The notes: generated by a model not told the origin, from the sequence alone. 64,000 nucleotides of DNA from Fusicatenibacter saccharivorans (GCF_027667425.1 NZ_JAQEGR010000008.1:127769-191768); one strand, 5' to 3'. Positions 24,982 to 33,217 are shown, counted from the stretch's first letter. A program made the numbers and translations.

Positions 24982-25072
24982 ATCTCCCTACGTTGGCATT
25001 ACCCAAATCAGGTTCAGGGTCTAGGAGATGCATCCTACTCTCAGCCCGCTTCGCACGCGAGCTCCCCTTTGC
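24982..25072 (-). ncRNA. TPP riboswitch (THI element) aptamer
   Basis: Read on the minus strand, the conserved thi-box blocks appear in order: AAAGGGGAGC, then GGGCTGAGAGT, CCCTGAACCTGAT, and TAATGCCAACGTAGGGA. These are the pyrimidine-sensing and pyrophosphate-sensing helices of the thiamine pyrophosphate riboswitch. It lies about 140 bp upstream of thiM, with a terminator in between, so the thiM-E-D-C operon is switched off by TPP. Confidence is high because the CTGAGA and AACCTGAT cores are intact. Confidence 0.95.
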
Positions 25073-25259
25073 TTTCTGCAGACAATTATATACGCATAAA
25101 AACAATTGTGCAAGAGAAAAACGGAAGATTTAAAAAAATTTCAGAAAAATAAAAAAGACATGCAAAATATTGGAAATGTAATGTTATTTGGGTTGACAGA
25201 GAAAATAATATCAGCGTAAAATGAAGTATAAAATATGCGTGGAAGACAGGTGAAACGAT

Positions 25260-25394
25260 GGAAGAACAAAGAAGCTTGAACTCTACCAGGACAGCCCGGA
25301 GTACACCTTCGACCTGATCCTCGTGGACGTGCATATCGCAAAGCCGATTGATGCGGAATTACTGAAAAAGAAAATTGCAGAGTATTGCAGGTGA
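25260..25394 (+). pseudogene. Remnant of a response-regulator receiver domain
   Basis: One frame reads ELYQDSPEYTFDLILVDV then HIAKPIDAELLKKKIAEYC and stops at 25394. FDLILVD is the phospho-acceptor strand of a receiver (REC) domain and HIAKPID...LL.KKI.EY is its final strand and helix with the conserved Lys-Pro. In a complete domain about 45 residues lie between these two parts; here they are fused directly. The upstream ATG at 25258 is in another frame and no intact start exists. This looks like an internally deleted, frameshifted relic of a sensor kinase or response regulator. Confidence 0.6.
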
Positions 25395-25402
25395 AAAGAA
25401 GT

Positions 25403-25443
25403 GCCCCTGCCCGGCATCTGATGTGTGCCGGGCAGGGGCTTTT
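25403..25443. terminator. intrinsic terminator, bidirectional
   Basis: GCCCCTGCCCGGCA (25403-25416) pairs perfectly with TGCCGGGCAGGGGC (25426-25439) and is followed by TTTT. It ends the relic and/or the convergent oxidoreductase gene. Confidence 0.8.
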
Positions 25444-25455
25444 GATGTGCGAATC

Positions 25456-26433
25456 TTATTTTTCTTCCTCCGGGTACGTATAGCCCCAGGTTCTGCGGAA
25501 GGAGGTCATCAGATCCATGACGTCCTTCGTGTAGTCGAGGTGCATGGCAGATGCATCTCCATTGATGGCGCGTTCCATGTCGGCGAGCTCATAGGCGAGT
25601 GCATCGGCGTTGTCACCGGCTTTGATGATTTCGGATTCGCCGGTGGAAGCGTCTGTGATTTTTGCTTCCCAGGCACGCGGGTACTCCATGATCTCGATAA
25701 ATCCGTTCTCACAGGAAACCATGCCGCGTTTCGGCTGTTTGGAGTGGAGAGAGAGCATCACACTTGCCATCTGTCCTTCCTGATTGGTGAGAAGGAGGCC
25801 GGCCTGCTCGTCCACACCGGTCGGAGCGGGCTTTACCTGGGAAAGGAGCTGATCCGGCTTGGAGTCGAAGAACCAGCGGAGGAAGGAGAGTGCGTATACG
25901 CCGATATCAAGCATCGCGCCGCCTGCGAGATTCCGGTTGAAGAAGCGGTTCTTCATGTTGTACTCTTTGAAACTGCCGAAGTTCATCGTGATCAGATTGA
26001 CTCTGCCGAGACGGCCGGAGTCGAGAATTTTTTTCAGCTCTTTGTAGATCGGCATATGGTAAATCGTCATTGCCTCTCCGATGATGACACCTTTTTCTTT
26101 TGCAAGCGCTATGGCCTCGTCGAGCTCGTCGCTGTTCAGCGTAATCGATTTCTCAACGAGAATGTGTTTTCCATTGGCAATCGCCTCTTTCATAAAGCCA
26201 AGATGCGTGTTGTGCGGCGTCGTGATATAAATGACACCGACCTCCGGATCGGTAAACATCTCATGGAAATCATCGTAAACTTTTCCAATTCCATATTTCT
26301 CCGCAAAAGCAGCCGCCTTCTCATGGGTCCGGTTGCCGACCGCGTAAATATTCTTTCCGTTTTTCTGCAGTGCGACCGCCATTTCATTTGCAATCACACC
26401 GCATCCGAGTACAGCCCATTTGATTTCTTTCAT
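25456..26433 (-). CDS. Gfo/Idh/MocA family oxidoreductase
   Basis: 325 aa NAD(P)-dependent sugar or polyol dehydrogenase. Rossmann fold at the N-terminus (WAVLGCGVIANEMA) and the nicotinamide-side block YITTPHNTHLGFMKEA and GKHILVEKSITLN, then the C-terminal alpha/beta domain with GGAMLDIGVYALSFLRWFF. The usual EKP motif is EKS here. Start ATG 26433. It lies 21 bp after the reductase gene upstream, so both are likely one transcript. Substrate is not predictable. Confidence 0.88.
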   Translation of the reverse strand: MKEIKWAVLGCGVIANEMAVALQKNGKNIYAVGNRTHEKAAAFAEKYGIGKVYDDFHEMFTDPEVGVIYITTPHNTHLGFMKEAIANGKHILVEKSITLNSDELDEAIALAKEKGVIIGEAMTIYHMPIYKELKKILDSGRLGRVNLITMNFGSFKEYNMKNRFFNRNLAGGAMLDIGVYALSFLRWFFDSKPDQLLSQVKPAPTGVDEQAGLLLTNQEGQMASVMLSLHSKQPKRGMVSCENGFIEIMEYPRAWEAKITDASTGESEIIKAGDNADALAYELADMERAINGDASAMHLDYTKDVMDLMTSFRRTWGYTYPEEEK

Positions 26434-26454
26434 CGTGAGATTCTCCTATCGTAT

Positions 26455-27411
26455 CTATTTCGCCCAGAGCGGTTCTTCGCTTCCGCTGTAGTCAAACCGT
26501 CCGTCGTTTTTCTCTTCCAGTGCTTTGATCATATGGTACGTAAATTCATTGTAAGGCGTTGGAATTCCAAGCTCTTTTCCCATGCGGATCAGCGCACCCG
26601 AGAACATATCAATTTCCGTATGGCGTCCCGCATCGAGATCCTGGAGCGTTGAGTAGCGCGCCGTCGGCGGAACCGCACTTCCGCGTCCCGAGGAGACATC
26701 CGCCTTGCTGATATCAATTCCCTTTGCCTCCGCAATCGCCATCAGTTCTGCGCGGAGTCCGTCGCTGATCGCCTTCATATGCACACTGTCGCGGTAGCAG
26801 CCGACCCCGGCACCGAGAATAGCCTGCGGCAGGTTATTGCAGACATTCAGCCGGAATTTGCTCCATATTTCCTCTAAAATACAATCGGTTGCCCGGTAAT
26901 GCAGCCCTGTGCCGGAGAACAGATCAAGAACAGCCTGCACACGCTCACTGTCGTACGGCGCCGAAACTTCGCCGAAAATGATGCCGAGCGTCGCCTCAGG
27001 GTTGAAAACGTAGCCGTCATTCTCTTTATGAGAAGCTACTTTGATAACAGCATGAAGCAGATGCTCCGCACCGACTTTTTGCGCGATGATCTCCTCACTG
27101 TCCACGCCGTTCATCAGACTCATGATCACAGTATTCTCGCCGGTAACGGCAGTAATATTGTCAAGAGCCCCCGGCAGTGCGCCGTATTTGAGCGAGACGA
27201 TCAGAAAATCCACGTCGTGTGCCTCTTCCGGTGTCCATACCTCCGGGTGATAAACCGTATCGTTAATTTTGCATCCTTTGTTTTTCAGACGCTTCGCCCG
27301 TTCCCCGGACGCGATAACGCCAAGCCGGATGTCCTTTTTCTCCGAAAGCCCCCAGATCACATAAGACCCAACCGCTCCGGCGCCCAGAACAGCAACTGAT
27401 TTTATTTTCAT
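26455..27411 (-). CDS. 2-dehydropantoate 2-reductase family (PanE/ApbA-like) protein
   Basis: 318 aa with the N-terminal NADP-binding signature VAVLGAGAVGSYVIWGLSE, the ketopantoate-reductase segments VDFLIVSLKYGAL and VIMSLMNGVDSEEI, and the C-terminal helical domain with ILEEIWSKFRLNVCNN and HTEIDMFSGALIRMG. The frame is open to 27864, but AAAGGAGG directly precedes the ATG at 27411. Family members reduce ketopantoate or related 2-keto acids; with no pantothenate genes nearby the true substrate is open. Confidence 0.88.
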   Translation of the reverse strand: MKIKSVAVLGAGAVGSYVIWGLSEKKDIRLGVIASGERAKRLKNKGCKINDTVYHPEVWTPEEAHDVDFLIVSLKYGALPGALDNITAVTGENTVIMSLMNGVDSEEIIAQKVGAEHLLHAVIKVASHKENDGYVFNPEATLGIIFGEVSAPYDSERVQAVLDLFSGTGLHYRATDCILEEIWSKFRLNVCNNLPQAILGAGVGCYRDSVHMKAISDGLRAELMAIAEAKGIDISKADVSSGRGSAVPPTARYSTLQDLDAGRHTEIDMFSGALIRMGKELGIPTPYNEFTYHMIKALEEKNDGRFDYSGSEEPLWAK

Positions 27412-27520
27412 AATAGCCTCCTTTGTAACTGTTTGAATTACCCTTACTATAACAAATTTTGCGGAGATCCTCAATTTGTTTTTCAAAATAGAAAATTTCG
27501 GAAAAGGAAGCCTAAATGTG

Positions 27521-27550
27521 TTGACGGAGCGATAAGGTAGATTGTAGAAT
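27521..27550 (+). promoter_or_regulatory. putative sigma-A promoter of a short transcript
   Basis: TTGACG (27521-27526) and TAGAAT (27545-27550), spacer 18 bp. The predicted start is about 27557, roughly 110 bases before an intrinsic terminator. Confidence 0.45.
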
Positions 27551-27556
27551 GAAAAG

Positions 27557-27670
27557 AAAATGTACGAAGACAAAATCCGGACGAAAGAAGAACAGAAGGC
27601 AAAAGAAAAACAAGAGAAGAAATAAGAAACGAAGGAGAAACGAAATTCGAACATTTCTCCTTCGTTTTTT
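27557..27670 (+). ncRNA. candidate small RNA or transcription leader
   Basis: A promoter-like pair is followed by about 70 bp of almost pure purine sequence and then a strong hairpin, ACGAAGGAGAAA (27629-27640) with its complement (27654-27665) and a T6 run. The only frame through it would encode a Lys/Arg-rich 50-residue peptide that continues over the terminator and lacks a ribosome binding site, so it is not taken as coding. It may be a short RNA or a leader attenuating the substrate-binding protein gene that starts 64 bp later. Confidence 0.35.
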
Positions 27671-27733
27671 GCACGCATTTTTACCGGGAAATCATATTCT
27701 AAGGTTAGAATGAAAAAACAGGAGAATCTGTTG

Positions 27734-28741
27734 ATGAAAGGAAAATGGCTGACAGGTGCGCTTGTACTGGCAATGGCGGCAGTGACGCTGGCGGGATGCG
27801 GGGCAAAAGATGAGACAAAAGAAAAAGTGGAGCAGGTGACATTAAATGAGGTTGCCCACTCCATTTTTTACGCCCCGCAGTACGTGGCAATTGAGGAGGG
27901 GTATTTCGCGGACGAGGGCATTGATCTGACGCTGATGACAGGATTTGGTGCAGATAAAGTGCTGACGGCGATGATTTCCGGCGAGGCGGATATCGGGTTT
28001 ATGGGGGCGGAGGCAACCGTCTACGCGTACCTCGAGGGAACCGCAGACCCGGTTGTGAACTTCGCGCAGCTGACGCAGCGGGCGGGAAACTTTGTTGTGG
28101 GAAGAGAGAAAGACAATTCGTTTACCTGGGAGAAATTGAAAAACAAAGAGGTATTAGGGGGAAGAAAAGGCGGTATGCCGGAAATGGTCTTTGAGTATGT
28201 TCTGGCGCAGAAAGGGATTGATAAAAAAGACGTAAACATCAACCAGAGCATCGATTTTGGTTCCACAGCTGCCGCGTTCTCCGGCGGGCAGGGGGATTAT
28301 ACGATTGAATTTGAACCGTCCGCGACACTGCTCGAGCAGAAAGGCGACGGCTATGTCGTGGCATCGGTCGGAACGGAATCCGGGTATGTGCCGTATACGT
28401 CGTACAGCGTCAAACAGAGTTATCTGAAAACGCACGGCGCAACCGTAGAAAAATTCACGAAGGCACTGCAGAAGGGAATGGACTTCGTGCAGACGCACAC
28501 ACCGGAGGAGATTGCAGAAGTGATTGCGCCGCAGTTTGCAGAAACCGAGCTGGAAACCATCACCGCGATCGTGCGCCGCTACTATGAGCAGGATACGTGG
28601 AAAGAAAATCTGATCTTTGAGGAAGAAAGTTTTGATCTTCTGCAGGAGATTCTGGAGCAGGCGGGAGAGCTGGAGAAAAAGGCACCGTACAAGACACTCG
28701 TGACAACAAAATACGCCGAAGAGGCCGCCGCCAAAGGCTGA
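27734..28741 (+). CDS. ABC transporter substrate-binding lipoprotein, SsuA/ThiY/NMT1 type
   Basis: 335 aa. Signal peptide with lipobox LAGC (GALVLAMAAVTLAGC), so exported and lipid-anchored. The mature part is a type II periplasmic-binding fold: HSIFYAPQYVAIEEGYFADEGID, AMISGEADIGFMGAEATVYA, and KEVLGGRKGGMPEMVFEYVL, the pattern of taurine/nitrate/thiamine-precursor binding proteins. The in-frame ATG at 27710 lacks a good site; AGGAG stands 9 nt before the ATG at 27734. No ATPase or permease gene is adjacent. Ligand may be a thiamine pyrimidine precursor, sulfonate or similar; not decided by sequence. Confidence 0.88.
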   Translation: MKGKWLTGALVLAMAAVTLAGCGAKDETKEKVEQVTLNEVAHSIFYAPQYVAIEEGYFADEGIDLTLMTGFGADKVLTAMISGEADIGFMGAEATVYAYLEGTADPVVNFAQLTQRAGNFVVGREKDNSFTWEKLKNKEVLGGRKGGMPEMVFEYVLAQKGIDKKDVNINQSIDFGSTAAAFSGGQGDYTIEFEPSATLLEQKGDGYVVASVGTESGYVPYTSYSVKQSYLKTHGATVEKFTKALQKGMDFVQTHTPEEIAEVIAPQFAETELETITAIVRRYYEQDTWKENLIFEEESFDLLQEILEQAGELEKKAPYKTLVTTKYAEEAAAKG

Positions 28742-28768
28742 TTCCGGCGGAATAGAAAAGCGAAAAAA

Positions 28769-28812
28769 GACAGAAAAAGACACTTTTCGACATTCGTCGA
28801 CAAACAGCGACA
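28769..28812 (+). repeat. five GACA motifs in exact 10-bp phase (Spo0A-box-like)
   Basis: GACA begins at 28769, 28779, 28789, 28799 and 28809. The third to fifth are CGACA; TTTTCGACA (28784-28792) and TCGTCGACAAA (28794-28804) match the Spo0A box in reverse orientation (consensus TTTCGACAAA). Located between the lipoprotein gene and proC, ahead of a TTGCAA...CATACT promoter-like pair near 28873-28901. Confidence 0.6.
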
Positions 28813-28952
28813 TTTCATTCGAAAAAAATAAAGAAAATTGTAAAAGAAAAGCAGAAAAATAGAGAAAAAGTATTGCAAAAAAGTAAATTTTGTTGCATAC
28901 TATGGGTGTCGCATATATTTTTTACAACACAGGCATACGGAGGCGAACAGAC

Positions 28953-29750
28953 ATGAAAGTAGGTTTTATCGGCGGCGGCAACATGGCGAGTGCCATGATT
29001 GGCGGAATGATCCAAAAAGGAGTTGTATCTGCAGATGACATTCTGGTATCGGTCCGCACGGAGAAAAGTGTGGAACGCTTGACCAACCAGTTTGGAGTCC
29101 AGGCGACTACGGAGAACGAAGCGGTCGTAGCCGGATCCGATCTTGTATTCCTGGCAGTAAAGCCAAACCAAATAAAAAATATAATAAACCTCGTCAAAAA
29201 TTTCATCTCACCCGAGAAGATTATCGTATCGATTCTTCCCGGTAAGTCTTTACAATGGCTGGGTACAGAAATCGGAAAACCAACAAAGTTAATTCGCACC
29301 ATGCCAAACACACCAGCACTCGTCGGAGAAGGAATGACCGGCGTCTGTGCCAATGATCTCGTGACGGAGGAAGAGCTGCAGCTCGTTTTAACCCTCCTGA
29401 AAAGCTTTGGCCGCGCAGAAGTTGTTCCGGAGTATCTGATGGATACCGTCACAGGTGTCAGCGGAAGCTCGCCGGCGTACGTATTTCTTTTCCTGGAGGC
29501 TCTTGCAGATGCGGCCGTAGCCGAAGGAATGCCGAGAAAACAGGCATATGAATTTGCTGCACAGTCTGTCCTTGGAAGCGCCAAAATGCTTCTCGAGACA
29601 GGAATGCACCCGGGAGAATTAAAAGACATGGTCTGCTCGCCAGGCGGAACCACCATCGAAGCGGTTGCCGTACTGGAGCGGGAGAAACTGAGAAGTGCTG
29701 TTATTGATGCAACACGAGCCTGCATCCGGAAATCAAAGGGAGTGGATTAG
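28953..29750 (+). CDS. proC: Pyrroline-5-carboxylate reductase
   Basis: Last step of proline synthesis, reducing pyrroline-5-carboxylate with NAD(P)H. 265 aa from ATG 28953 (GGAGG 28939-28943). N-terminal Rossmann motif VGFIGGGNMASAMIGG; mid-protein LVFLAVKPNQ and LIRTMPNTPALVGEGM; C-terminal signature LKDMVCSPGGTTIEAV. Complete and of normal length. The short gap upstream holds a phased GACA array and an AT-rich promoter region. Confidence 0.96.
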   Translation: MKVGFIGGGNMASAMIGGMIQKGVVSADDILVSVRTEKSVERLTNQFGVQATTENEAVVAGSDLVFLAVKPNQIKNIINLVKNFISPEKIIVSILPGKSLQWLGTEIGKPTKLIRTMPNTPALVGEGMTGVCANDLVTEEELQLVLTLLKSFGRAEVVPEYLMDTVTGVSGSSPAYVFLFLEALADAAVAEGMPRKQAYEFAAQSVLGSAKMLLETGMHPGELKDMVCSPGGTTIEAVAVLEREKLRSAVIDATRACIRKSKGVD

Positions 29751-29884
29751 AAGGAGCAGCACCGCCGCTTTGACAGAATGACGCTAATGTGAAAGCAGCA
29801 AAAATAAAGAATGTATGCACAAGAAAACAAACCAAAACAAGCAAAAAGCAAGCACAAAAAAGAGTAAAAAAACAAACGAGCGGA

Positions 29885-29925
29885 AAAATCCCGGCAGCCG
29901 TGGAAAAGGCACCGGGATTTTTTCT
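29885..29925. terminator. intrinsic terminator between proC and the CYTH gene
   Basis: AATCCCGG (29887-29894) pairs with CCGGGATT (29912-29919), followed by T6 and preceded by an A run. The 130 bp before it (29751-29884) are A-rich and hold no recognisable gene. Confidence 0.8.
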
Positions 29926-29931
29926 GGTAAT

Positions 29932-30387
29932 TTATAGTTTTTTTCCTTTACTGAGCGTACTGTTGTGATAATCGGAAGAATAGGTTACATCCTTTCCAAA
30001 CCATACCGGAGGAACAAAGGCGTTTGCGGATGCTTCGTCCGGAAACTCCACCTCTGCGAGGTAAAGGCCTTCATACGGCGCATCAAAGACATCGAGCTCG
30101 ATCGTCAGATCCGTTCCGGTAAGCGGCAGCAGATAGCGTGTTTTTGAGATGAGAACGCCGTCTGCCTTTTCCCGCAGATGCAGGTAGGATTCCTTTGTGA
30201 GCGGAAGATTATACTCTTCACGCACCATCAGCCCTTTTGACTTGTAGGTCAGATAATATTCGTCGTCAGAGCGGCGGATGCGGACAACCGGTTCGGTGGA
30301 AAGATAGCCCTGCTCGATTTTTTTACATGGATAGCTTGTAAGATTTTCCGGAAGCTGATCCAGAAGGTATTTGCGTTCGATTTCCAT
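29932..30387 (-). CDS. CYTH domain protein (adenylate cyclase/thiamine triphosphatase fold)
   Basis: 151 aa. N-terminal EXEXK motif (MEIERKYLL), then basic and acidic residues lining the triphosphate tunnel: VVRIRRSDDEYYLTYK, REEYNLPL, TDLTIELDVFDAPYEGLYLAEVEFPDE, exactly the CYTH order. ATG 30387 has AAGGGG upstream; the longer frame to 30510 lacks a site. Bacterial CYTH proteins hydrolyse inorganic triphosphate or thiamine triphosphate; this one's substrate is not established. Divergent from the DJ-1 gene. Confidence 0.9.
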   Translation of the reverse strand: MEIERKYLLDQLPENLTSYPCKKIEQGYLSTEPVVRIRRSDDEYYLTYKSKGLMVREEYNLPLTKESYLHLREKADGVLISKTRYLLPLTGTDLTIELDVFDAPYEGLYLAEVEFPDEASANAFVPPVWFGKDVTYSSDYHNSTLSKGKKL

Positions 30388-30622
30388 AAAAGAGACCCCT
30401 TCTCGTGATTGCATCACTGCTTTTTTCAAGAGTTTACCATGCTTTTTCCGTGATGTTAAGCGAAATCCGGCTTTTTGCGAAAAAAGTCCTGAAATTTTTA
30501 TGAAATGCAAGCATTCTGCGGAAAAATGTGGTATAATAGCGGCGGTTTGTTACAAAGAAAAGCAGAGAATATCACGTGACAAAACACACGAGACTGATCA
30601 TACAACACAGGAGGACAAAACC

Positions 30623-31174
30623 ATGGCAAAGATTTATGTATTTCTGGCAGACGGATGTGAAGAGATTGAGGCACTGACCCCGGTGGATCTGCTGCGCAGA
30701 GCCGGAGAAGACGTATGCACCGTTTCTATTATGGGAAGAAAAGAAGTAACAGGATCCCACAAAATCACCATTCTTGCAGATGAAACCATCGAAGAGGGAG
30801 AGTTTGATGACGGAGACATGCTGGTACTTCCGGGCGGAATGCCGGGTACATTAAATCTGGCCGGAAACGAGACGCTCGCAGCGCTGATCCGTTCCTATGA
30901 CGATCAGGAAAAGAAACTGGCAGCCATCTGCGCAGCGCCGAGCATCCTTGGTGTGATGGGCATCTTAAAAGATAAAAACGCTGTCTGCTTCCCGGGATTT
31001 GAAGAAAAGCTGGCAGGCGCAAACGTACTCGATGTACCGGCAGTCACCGACAAAAATGTGACCACCGGCCGCGGCATGGGAGCAGCCACTGACTTCGCAC
31101 TGGAGCTGATCCGTGTTCTGCAGGGAGAGGACAAAGCAAAAGAAATGGCGGAAAAAATCGTATTTCATTGCTAA
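30623..31174 (+). CDS. DJ-1/PfpI family protein
   Basis: 183 aa from the ATG at 30623 (AGGAGG 9 nt upstream). Opens with IYVFLADGCEEIEALTPVD, containing the conserved glutamate, then the nucleophile-elbow Cys in KLAAICAAPSILG and the C-terminal TTGRGMGAATDFALELI. Belongs to the DJ-1/ThiJ/YajL clade (protein/nucleotide deglycase or redox stress function proposed for relatives). A TATAAT at about 30532 may be its promoter. Confidence 0.92.
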   Translation: MAKIYVFLADGCEEIEALTPVDLLRRAGEDVCTVSIMGRKEVTGSHKITILADETIEEGEFDDGDMLVLPGGMPGTLNLAGNETLAALIRSYDDQEKKLAAICAAPSILGVMGILKDKNAVCFPGFEEKLAGANVLDVPAVTDKNVTTGRGMGAATDFALELIRVLQGEDKAKEMAEKIVFHC

Positions 31175-31318
31175 AAAAAAGCCTAAAAACCACAGAAATA
31201 TAAAAAAATCACTGGCGTTTTTGAAAAGAGTATGCTATACTCGATAAATGACTGTAGAATGGAGAGGTGTGCAGGTTTTCTGCCGCTTTTCAGATAAATC
31301 AAGGAGGAAATTGATAAA

Positions 31319-32605
31319 ATGAGTGTACAGGTCGAAAATTTAGAAAAGAATATGGCCAAACTTACCATTGAGGTTCCGGCTGAAGAATTAGAGAAAGCAC
31401 TGGAGAAAGCTTACCAGAAACAGAAAAAGAACATCAGCGTTCCGGGCTTCCGTAAAGGAAAAGTTCCGAGAGCTATGGTAGAAAAAATGTATGGCCCGGC
31501 AGTATTCTATGAGGATGCTGTAAACAGCCTTGTTCCGGAAGAGTATTCCAAAGCAGCAGAAGAGAGCAAACTGGACATCGTATCCCGTCCGGAGATCAAC
31601 GTAGAGCAGATCGAAAAAGGCAAAGCTTTCATCTTTACCGCAACTGTAGCAGTAAAACCGGAAGTTACCCTTGGCGAGTACAAAGGTCTGGAAGTAGCAA
31701 AAGCTGACACAACCGTTACAGATGAAGAAGTAGAAGCTGAGCTGAAAAAAGAGCAGGAGAAAAATGCAAGAACCATCAATGTAGAGGATCGTCCGGCAGC
31801 AGACGGAGATACCGTTACACTTGACTTCGAAGGTTCTGTAGACGGCGTTCCGTTCGACGGCGGCGCTGGAAAAGATTATCCGCTGACCCTTGGCTCCCAT
31901 TCCTTCATTCCGGGATTCGAAGAGCAGCTCGTTGGCGCAGCTCTGGAAGAAGAGAAGGAAGTAAACGTTACTTTCCCAGAGGATTATCAGGCAGAAGAGC
32001 TTGCTGGAAAAGCAGCAGTATTCAAATGCACCATCCACAAAATCGAAGCAAAAGAGCTTCCGGCACTTGATGACGACTTCGCAAAAGACGTTTCCGAGTT
32101 CGATACTCTGGATGAGTACAAAAAAGAAATCAAAGACAACCTGACCAAGAAAAAAGAAGAGCAGGCTAAGACAGAAAAAGAGAACGCTGTCGTAGATAAA
32201 GCAGTAGAGAACGCAACAATGGAGATTCCGGAAGCTATGATCGATACGCAGGTAGAGAACATGGTTGACGATTTCGCAAGAAGAATCCAGTCCCAGGGTC
32301 TGTCCATGGAGCAGTACATGCAGTTTACAGGCGCTACCGTTGATTCCTTAAAAGAGCAGATGAAACCGCAGGCTGTTAAGAGAATCGAGAGCAGACTGGT
32401 ACTTGAGAAAGTTGCAGAAGCAGAGAACATCCAGATCAGCGATGAGAAGCTGGACGAAGAGCTGGCTAAAATGGCTGAAATGTACAAAATGGAGCTGGAT
32501 AAATTCAAAGAGCTCGTTGGCGAATATGAGAAAGAGCAGATGAAGAAAGATCTCGCTGTTCAGGAAGCAGTAACTCTCATGGCCGACAGCGCAAAAGAGG
32601 CGTAA
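31319..32605 (+). CDS. tig: Trigger factor, ribosome-associated chaperone
   Basis: 428 aa. N-terminal ribosome-binding domain with the signature GFRKGKVPRAMVEK (G-F-R-K loop), a central FKBP-type prolyl isomerase domain (GDTVTLDFEGSVDGVPFDGG) and a long helical C-terminal chaperone domain. ATG 31319 with AAGGAGG 9 nt upstream. First gene in tig-clpP-clpX-lon-engB, all same strand, a standard Firmicutes proteostasis block. Promoter-like TATACT sits inside the palindrome GAGTATGCTATACTC at 31227-31241. Confidence 0.97.
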   Translation: MSVQVENLEKNMAKLTIEVPAEELEKALEKAYQKQKKNISVPGFRKGKVPRAMVEKMYGPAVFYEDAVNSLVPEEYSKAAEESKLDIVSRPEINVEQIEKGKAFIFTATVAVKPEVTLGEYKGLEVAKADTTVTDEEVEAELKKEQEKNARTINVEDRPAADGDTVTLDFEGSVDGVPFDGGAGKDYPLTLGSHSFIPGFEEQLVGAALEEEKEVNVTFPEDYQAEELAGKAAVFKCTIHKIEAKELPALDDDFAKDVSEFDTLDEYKKEIKDNLTKKKEEQAKTEKENAVVDKAVENATMEIPEAMIDTQVENMVDDFARRIQSQGLSMEQYMQFTGATVDSLKEQMKPQAVKRIESRLVLEKVAEAENIQISDEKLDEELAKMAEMYKMELDKFKELVGEYEKEQMKKDLAVQEAVTLMADSAKEA

Positions 32606-32629
32606 GACCTCGGAAAGAGAGGCAATTGA

Positions 32630-33211
32630 ATGAGTTTTGTACCTTATGTCATCGAGCAGACAAGCAGGGGAGAGAGAAGTTACGATATTTATTCAAGACT
32701 GCTGAACGACCGTATTATTTTTCTGGGAGAGGAAGTCACTGACGTATCGGCAAACCTGATCGTTGCACAGCTTCTGTTCCTAGAGTCTGAAGATCCGGGA
32801 AAAGATATCCACATGTATATCAACAGCCCGGGAGGTTCTGTAAGCGCAGGACTTGCTATCTACGATACGATGCAGTACATCAAATGTGATGTATCCACGA
32901 TCTGTATCGGTATGGCTGCCAGCATGGGAGCATTCCTTCTTGCCGGCGGTACCAAAGGAAAGAGAATGGCTCTGCCAAACTCTGAAATCATGATTCATCA
33001 GCCATCCGGCGGTGCACAGGGTCAGGCAACCGAGATCAAAATCGTTGCAGAACAGATTCTGAAAACCAAACGGAAATTAAATGAAATTCTGGCGGCAAAT
33101 ACAGGAAAACCGCTGGAACAGATTGAGATCGATACCGAGCGTGACAACTATATGTCCGCAGAGGAAGCAAAAGCATACGGTCTGATTGATAATGTAATTA
33201 CGAACCGATAA
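32630..33211 (+). CDS. clpP: ATP-dependent Clp protease proteolytic subunit
   Basis: 193 aa serine protease forming the two-ring chamber used with ClpX/ClpC. Catalytic Ser in GMAASMGAFLLAGG, His in EIMIHQPSGGAQG, Asp near the C-terminus (EIDTERDNYMSAEEA). Pro-peptide is short. Start ATG 32630, 24 bp after tig. Confidence 0.97.
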   Translation: MSFVPYVIEQTSRGERSYDIYSRLLNDRIIFLGEEVTDVSANLIVAQLLFLESEDPGKDIHMYINSPGGSVSAGLAIYDTMQYIKCDVSTICIGMAASMGAFLLAGGTKGKRMALPNSEIMIHQPSGGAQGQATEIKIVAEQILKTKRKLNEILAANTGKPLEQIEIDTERDNYMSAEEAKAYGLIDNVITNR

Positions 33212-33217
33212 GAGAGG

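Noticed and set aside
21160..25072. Long plus-strand frames opposite the thiamine genes
   Set aside because: Shadows of strongly conserved thiC, thiD, thiE and thiM on the minus strand.
27549..27713. Lys/Arg-rich frame starting ATG at 27549
   Set aside because: No ribosome binding site, runs through an intrinsic terminator, and its composition simply follows the A/G-rich DNA.
27412..27864. N-terminal extension of the PanE-like reading frame
   Set aside because: Low-complexity, serine/phenylalanine-rich translation antisense to the lipoprotein gene; AAAGGAGG and the Rossmann motif start at 27411.
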